DNA from: Actinomadura luzonensis
GTDB taxonomy: Bacteria > Actinomycetota > Actinomycetes > Streptosporangiales > Streptosporangiaceae
Assembly (NCBI RefSeq): GCF_022664455.2
Contig: NZ_JAKRKC020000002.1
Location: 930,001 to 994,000, forward strand
Direction of reading: 5' to 3'
Length of the DNA: 64,000 bases
This document shows positions 60,175 to 64,000 of this stretch, in pieces (the stretch's first letter is position 1; every line of letters starts with the position of its first letter). Made by a program: the position numbers and the translations under genes. A model generated the notes under the pieces. The model was not told the origin of the DNA. It worked only from the letters and a program-made list of their open reading frames with translations, and did not search any database.

Positions 60175-60194
60175 CACCGGCCCCTTCTCCGGTG
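60175..60194 (+). promoter_or_regulatory. Stem-loop after the leader peptide ORF
   Basis: CACCGG and CCGGTG form a perfect 6-base stem with an 8-base loop, starting at the base after the TGA of the leader ORF and ending 48 bases before metN. Confidence 0.5.
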
Positions 60195-60242
60195 ATGTCC
60201 GTCCACGCGGCCCCGGCCGCCCTCAGTCGTGGGGTCCTTCCA

Positions 60243-61196
60243 ATGATCCAGGCTTCCGGCCTGCGCAAACAGTACGGCGACGTCGTCGCGCTCGACGGCG
60301 TCGACCTGACCGTGCGCGAAGGCGAGATCTTCGGCGTGCTCGGCCAGAGCGGCGCCGGCAAGAGCACGCTGCTGCGCTGCGTCAACCTGCTCGAACGCCC
60401 CGACGCGGGCACCGTCACCGTCGCCGGCCAGGACCTGACCGCGCTCCGTGACGCCGAGCTCAACCGCGCCCGCCGCCGCATCGGCATGATCCACCAGCAC
60501 TTCGCGCTGCTGTCCTCGCGCACGGTCGCCGGCAACGTGGCCTTCCCCCTGGAGATCATGGGCGTGCCCAAGGCCGAGCGGGAGCGGCGGGTCGGCGAGC
60601 TGCTGGAGCTGGTCGGGCTGGAGGGCCGCGGCGGGCACCGCCCGCACCAGCTCTCCGGCGGCCAGAAGCAGCGCGTCGGCATCGCCAGGGCGCTGGCCGG
60701 CAACCCGTCGGTGCTGCTGTCGGACGAGGCCACCTCCGCGCTCGACCCGGCCACCACGCAGTCGATCCTGGCCCTGCTCAAGCGGCTCAACGCCGAGCTG
60801 GGCCTGACGATCCTGCTCATCACCCACGAGATGAACGTGGTCAAGAGCGTCTGCGACTCGGTCGCCATCATGACGGGCGGCCGCATCGAGGAGTCCGGCA
60901 CCATCGCCGAGCTGGTCGCGACCCCCGGCTCCCGGCTGACCAGGGAGATCTTCCCGCTGCCCGAGCCGGCCCCGGCCGGTTCGGTGACGCTGACGTTCGC
61001 CGGTGACGCGGGCCGGCCCGTGGTGTCGGAGGTCGTGCGCGCGTTCGACGTGGACCTCAGCATCCTGGGCGGCTCGATCGAAGAGCTCGCCGGCGGCTCG
61101 GTCGGCCGGCTGCGGATCGCGCTGGAGGGCGCGGAGGCGGAGGCCGCGCTGGCGCACCTGCGCGCGTCCGGCGTGATCGTGGAGGAGGCCGCGTGA
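60243..61196 (+). CDS. metN: Methionine ABC transporter ATP-binding protein
   Basis: The 317-residue ATPase has Walker A GQSGAGKS (residues 34-41), the MetN-typical IGMIHQHFALLSSRTVAGNVAFPLEIMGV, signature LSGGQKQRVGIARAL, Walker B VLLSDEATSALDP and ITHEMNVVKSVCD. A C-terminal NIL domain (about residues 240-315) is the site where methionine inhibits transport in E. coli MetNI. The ATG at 60243 is the first with the right family start. It is coupled to metI by a GTGA overlap. Confidence 0.96.
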   Translation: MIQASGLRKQYGDVVALDGVDLTVREGEIFGVLGQSGAGKSTLLRCVNLLERPDAGTVTVAGQDLTALRDAELNRARRRIGMIHQHFALLSSRTVAGNVAFPLEIMGVPKAERERRVGELLELVGLEGRGGHRPHQLSGGQKQRVGIARALAGNPSVLLSDEATSALDPATTQSILALLKRLNAELGLTILLITHEMNVVKSVCDSVAIMTGGRIEESGTIAELVATPGSRLTREIFPLPEPAPAGSVTLTFAGDAGRPVVSEVVRAFDVDLSILGGSIEELAGGSVGRLRIALEGAEAEAALAHLRASGVIVEEAA

Positions 61197-61849
61197 GCTG
61201 GGAGGAGATGCTGCCGCTGCTGTGGCCGGCGACGGTGGAGACGGCCCAGATGGTGGGCTGGTCCACGCTGTTCACCGTGCTGCTCGGGCTGCCGCTGGGG
61301 GTGGCGCTGGTGGTGCTCGACCGGGGCGGGCTGCGGCCGGCGCCCGCCGCGCGGGCGGCGCTGGGGTTCGTGGTCAACGTCGGGCGGTCGCTGCCGTTCA
61401 TCGTGCTGATGATCGCGATCATCCCGTTCACCCGGCTCGTCGTCGGCACCACCATCGGGACGGCGGCCTTCGTCGTGCCGCTCACCGTCGGGGCGGTGCC
61501 GTTCTTCGCCCGCCTGGTGGAGACCGCGCTGCGCGAGGTCGGGACGGACGTCGTGCAGGCCGCCCAGGCCATGGGCGCGAGCCGGGCCGCCATCGTGCGC
61601 AAGGTGCTGCTGCCCGAGGCGCTGCCCGGCCTGGTCGCGGGGCTCACCGTGACCGTCGTCGCGCTGATCGGCTACTCCGCCATGGCCGGCACCCTCGGCG
61701 GCGGCGGCCTCGGCGACCTGGCCGTCCGCTACGGCTACCAGCGCTTCGAGACGCTGCTGATGATCGTCACCGTCGTGCTGCTGGTCGTCATCGTGCAACT
61801 GCTGCAGAGCCTGGGCGACTGGGTCGCCCGGCGCCTATCGCACAAGTAA
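61193..61849 (+). CDS. metI: Methionine ABC transporter permease
   Basis: The 218-residue permease has five hydrophobic segments and the MetI pattern: LLWPATVETAQMVGWSTLFTVLLGLPLGV, NVGRSLPFIVLMIAIIPFTRLVVGTTIG and the coupling loop EVGTDVVQAAQAMGASRAAIVRKVLLPEALPG. It ends GGGGLGDLAVRYGYQRF as in other MetI proteins. The GTG start overlaps the metN stop. Confidence 0.96.
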   Translation: MSWEEMLPLLWPATVETAQMVGWSTLFTVLLGLPLGVALVVLDRGGLRPAPAARAALGFVVNVGRSLPFIVLMIAIIPFTRLVVGTTIGTAAFVVPLTVGAVPFFARLVETALREVGTDVVQAAQAMGASRAAIVRKVLLPEALPGLVAGLTVTVVALIGYSAMAGTLGGGGLGDLAVRYGYQRFETLLMIVTVVLLVVIVQLLQSLGDWVARRLSHK

Positions 61850-61857
61850 GGAAAATC

Positions 61858-62694
61858 ATGAGATTTCGCTATATCGCGGGTGCGGTCGCTCTGACCCTGT
61901 CGCTCGCCGCATGCGGCACGTCGCAGTCCGCGACGGGCGAGGCCGGCGCCAAGACCGCCGAGTCCGCCGACACCGTGCTCAAGGTGGGCGCCAGCCCCGT
62001 GCCGCACGCGGAGATCCTCAACTTCGTCAAGGAGAACCTGGCCCCCGCCGCCGGGATCAAGCTGGAGGTCGTCGAGTTCACCGACTACGTCCAGCCGAAC
62101 GTGCAGCTCGACGAGGGGCAGCTCACCGCCAACTTCTTCCAGCACAAGCCCTACCTGGACGACTTCAACGCCTCCAAGGGCACCAAGCTGAGCTTCGTCA
62201 CCCCGGTGCACCTGGAGCCGCTGGGCCTGTACTCCAGGAAGGTCACCGCGCTGTCCGCGCTGGCGAGCGGCGCCACCGTCGCGCTGCCCAACGACGCCAC
62301 CAACCTCGGCCGGGCGCTCAAGCTGCTCGCCGACAACGGCGTGGTCACGCTCAAGGACGGCGTCGGCACCGCCGCCACCGAGCGCGACGTGACGGGCAAC
62401 CCGAAGAACCTGCAGTTCAAGCCGCTGGAGGCGGCCCAGCTCCCGCGCTCGCTCGACGACGTGGACGCCGCCGTGATCAACGGCAACTACGCCCTGGAGG
62501 CCGGGCTCAAGCCCGCGAGCCAGGCGCTGGCGCTGGAGAAGACCGAGGGCAACCCGTACGTCAACGGCCTGGTCGTGCAGGCCGGCCACGAGAAGGACGC
62601 CAACATCGTCACCCTCGGCAAGCTGCTGCGGGACCCGAAGGTCAAGGAGTTCATCCAGCAGAAGTACCAGGGCTCGGTCATCCCCGCGCAGTGA
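61858..62694 (+). CDS. metQ: Methionine-binding lipoprotein
   Basis: The 278-residue protein has a lipoprotein signal (MRFRYIAGAVALTLSLAAC, lipobox LAAC) and the NlpA/MetQ family features: VLKVGASPVPHAEILNFV, EFTDYVQPNVQLDEGQLTANFFQHKPYLDDF, VALPNDATNLGRALKLL and VDAAVINGNYALEAGL. It captures methionine for MetNI. ATG 61858 follows TAAGGAAAA eight bases after the metI stop. Confidence 0.96.
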   Translation: MRFRYIAGAVALTLSLAACGTSQSATGEAGAKTAESADTVLKVGASPVPHAEILNFVKENLAPAAGIKLEVVEFTDYVQPNVQLDEGQLTANFFQHKPYLDDFNASKGTKLSFVTPVHLEPLGLYSRKVTALSALASGATVALPNDATNLGRALKLLADNGVVTLKDGVGTAATERDVTGNPKNLQFKPLEAAQLPRSLDDVDAAVINGNYALEAGLKPASQALALEKTEGNPYVNGLVVQAGHEKDANIVTLGKLLRDPKVKEFIQQKYQGSVIPAQ

Positions 62695-62700
62695 CGGCGG

Positions 62701-62736
62701 GCGGGCGGACCCGTCGCGTGCTGGCGGGCCGCCCGC
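62701..62736 (+). terminator. Terminator hairpin after metNIQ
   Basis: GCGGGCGG and CCGCCCGC form a perfect 8-base stem around a 20-base loop, six bases beyond the metQ stop. Confidence 0.6.
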
Positions 62737-62744
62737 TTACCGAA

Positions 62745-62760
62745 TATCGTTCGGGTCATG
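62745..62760 (+). promoter_or_regulatory. Leaderless-type -10 of the acyl-CoA synthetase gene
   Basis: TATCGT (62745-62750) is followed after seven bases by the ATG at 62758, the same arrangement as at 59039-59052. Confidence 0.6.
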
Positions 62761-64000
62761 CATCCGGGAGCCATCGCAGCCGTCACCCCCGACAAGCCCG
62801 CTGTGATCATGGCGGGCTCCGGACGGATCGTCACCTACCGCGAGCTGGACGAGGAGTCGAACCGGCTGGCGCACCTGTTCCGCGACGCCGGGCTGCGGCC
62901 CGGAGACCACGTCGCCTTCATGCTCGCCAACCACCCCCTCTTCCTGGCCGTGGCCTGGGCGGCGCACCGCTCGGGCCTCTACTACACGCCCATCAGCTCC
63001 CGGCTGCAGACCGACGAGCTGGCCTACATCGTCGACAACTGCGGCGCCCGCGTCTTCATCTCCAGCGCCGACCTCGCCCCCGTCGCCACCTCGATCACCG
63101 GCGCCACGCCAGGGGTCGAGCTGCGCCTGATGATCGACGGCACCGCCGAGGGCTTCCGCTCGTACGAGGAGGCGGTCGCCGACCGGCCCGTCACCCCCGT
63201 CGAGGACGAGTGCACCGGCGCCGACATGCTCTACTCCTCCGGCACCACCGGCCGCCCCAAGGGCGTCAAGCTGCCCGCCCCGCACGGGCCGCTGGAGGAG
63301 CCGGGCATGTTGTTCAAGCTGATCGAGGCGCTGTTCGCCCCGTCCGCCGACAGCGTGTACCTCTCGCCCGCGCCCCTCTACCACGCCGCGCCGCTGCGCT
63401 ACTGCATGACCTTCCAGCGCCTCGGCGCCACGGTCGTGGTGATGGAGCGCTTCGACCCCGAGCAGTACCTGGCGCAGGTGGAGCGGCACAGGGTCACGCA
63501 CTCGCAGCTCGTGCCGACCATGTTCATCAAGATGCTGAAGCTGCCGGAGGAGACCCGGCGCCGCTACGACCTGTCCTCGCTCAGGTACGCCATCCACGCC
63601 GCCGCCCCCTGCCCGGTGCCGGTCAAGGAGCAGATGATCGACTGGTGGGGCCCGATCATCCACGAGTACTACGCCGGCACCGAGGGCAACGGCTTCCTCT
63701 ACGTCGGCCCCGAGGACTGGCTCAAGCACAAGGGCACGGTCGGCCGCTCGCTGCTCGGCGTCGTGCACATCTGTGACGAGAACGGCGACGACCTCCCGCC
63801 CGGCGAGCACGGCACCATCTTCTTCGAGAACGGCGGCCGCTTCGAGTACTACGGCGACCCGGCCAAGACCCGCTCCGCGCAGGACCCCAAGGGCCGCGGC
63901 TGGACCACCCTCGGCGACATCGGCTACCTGGACGAGGACGGCTTCCTCTACCTGACCGACCGCCGCTCGTACATGATCATCTCCGGCGGGGTGAACATCT
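62758..64000 (+). CDS. Acyl-CoA synthetase (AMP-forming), N-terminal 414 residues, runs off the window
   Basis: The open frame reaches the window end without a stop. It shows the ANL P-loop DMLYSSGTTGRPKGVKL, PAPLYHAAPLRY, YYAGTEGNGFLYVGPE in the place of the usual GxTE motif, and TLGDIGYLDEDGFLYLTDRRSYMIISGGVNI. This pattern is close to the actinobacterial acyl-CoA synthetases often annotated FadD4-like. About 100 C-terminal residues with the catalytic Lys lie outside. The ATG follows a leaderless-type -10. Confidence 0.9.
   Translation, partial: MHPGAIAAVTPDKPAVIMAGSGRIVTYRELDEESNRLAHLFRDAGLRPGDHVAFMLANHPLFLAVAWAAHRSGLYYTPISSRLQTDELAYIVDNCGARVFISSADLAPVATSITGATPGVELRLMIDGTAEGFRSYEEAVADRPVTPVEDECTGADMLYSSGTTGRPKGVKLPAPHGPLEEPGMLFKLIEALFAPSADSVYLSPAPLYHAAPLRYCMTFQRLGATVVVMERFDPEQYLAQVERHRVTHSQLVPTMFIKMLKLPEETRRRYDLSSLRYAIHAAAPCPVPVKEQMIDWWGPIIHEYYAGTEGNGFLYVGPEDWLKHKGTVGRSLLGVVHICDENGDDLPPGEHGTIFFENGGRFEYYGDPAKTRSAQDPKGRGWTTLGDIGYLDEDGFLYLTDRRSYMIISGGVNI

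Larger units (their letters stand above)
59844..60242. other. Long leader and promoter region of metNIQ
   Basis: This 399-base gap contains a GGAAT...GTT promoter candidate (59944-59970), a 21-codon ORF with strong codon bias (60109-60174) and a stem-loop directly after it (60175-60194). I looked for an S-box or SAM-IV riboswitch and could not recognise one by eye. Confidence 0.6.

Noticed and set aside
59844..60242. SAM riboswitch upstream of metNIQ
   Set aside because: I could not find the conserved S-box or SAM-IV core by eye. A covariance search would be decisive; without it I do not claim one.

Overview
The window is 64 kb of very GC-rich DNA with strong G/C bias at third codon positions, frequent GTG starts, start codons set directly behind a -10 hexamer (leaderless genes), an F420-type oxidoreductase, an HspR-type HAIR site before lon, and IdeR- and PhoP-type boxes. 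This fits a filamentous actinomycete. The gene families and the fairly relaxed use of TTA leucine codons suggest Streptosporangiales (Nonomuraea-like) rather than Streptomyces, but that is inference. I see no tRNA, rRNA, CRISPR array, prophage, transposase or large biosynthetic cluster. It reads as a chromosomal stretch of small, mostly independent operons.

Layout. 1-9 kb: the end of meaB; a CehA/McbA-type metallohydrolase whose reading frame is broken; a TetR/acyltransferase-3 pair; a long-chain acyl-CoA ligase; an ABC-F protein behind a long leader; a lipoprotein. 9-13 kb: zinc-ribbon protein, aminoglycoside-phosphotransferase-like kinase, LLM oxidoreductase, CGNR-type regulator, O-methyltransferase. 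13-25.5 kb: a cell-wall recycling group (serine hydrolase, murQ, namZ) beside a peptide-type ABC importer (binding protein, two permeases, two ATPases) ending in a double GNAT enzyme, then an M20 amidohydrolase/alcohol dehydrogenase pair. 25.5-37 kb: a HAD phosphatase, a DinB-like protein, an acyl-ACP desaturase with an iron box, a UbiB-type kinase, a flavodoxin-fold protein, arfB, an XRE regulator with twin operators, an alpha/beta hydrolase-HAD pair and phoD with PHO boxes.

36.7-45 kb: a MacAB-like efflux locus. Two divergent adaptor genes flank one promoter region. The rightward operon (adaptor, ATPase, permease, small membrane protein, response regulator, histidine kinase) is mostly chained by 4-bp start/stop overlaps. 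The leftward adaptor carries a repeat-rich insert of roughly 350 residues and a frameshift. 45-51 kb: FG-GAP propeller, P450, MFS exporter with TetR, and a decayed fic gene. 51-64 kb: heme oxygenase behind two matching palindromes, a PaaK-like ligase, a LuxR-type two-component system, lon, a MarR/methyltransferase divergent pair with a shared operator, metNIQ with a probable leader peptide, and the start of another acyl-CoA synthetase.

No single unmistakable new system stands out. The best leads are regulatory or structural: the ABC-F leader with a three-codon ORF, the metNIQ leader peptide, the twin palindromes before heme oxygenase, the twin operators of the XRE gene, the iron box on the desaturase, the giant-linker adaptor, and short in-frame minisatellites at linkers of several proteins, two of them next to frame breaks.
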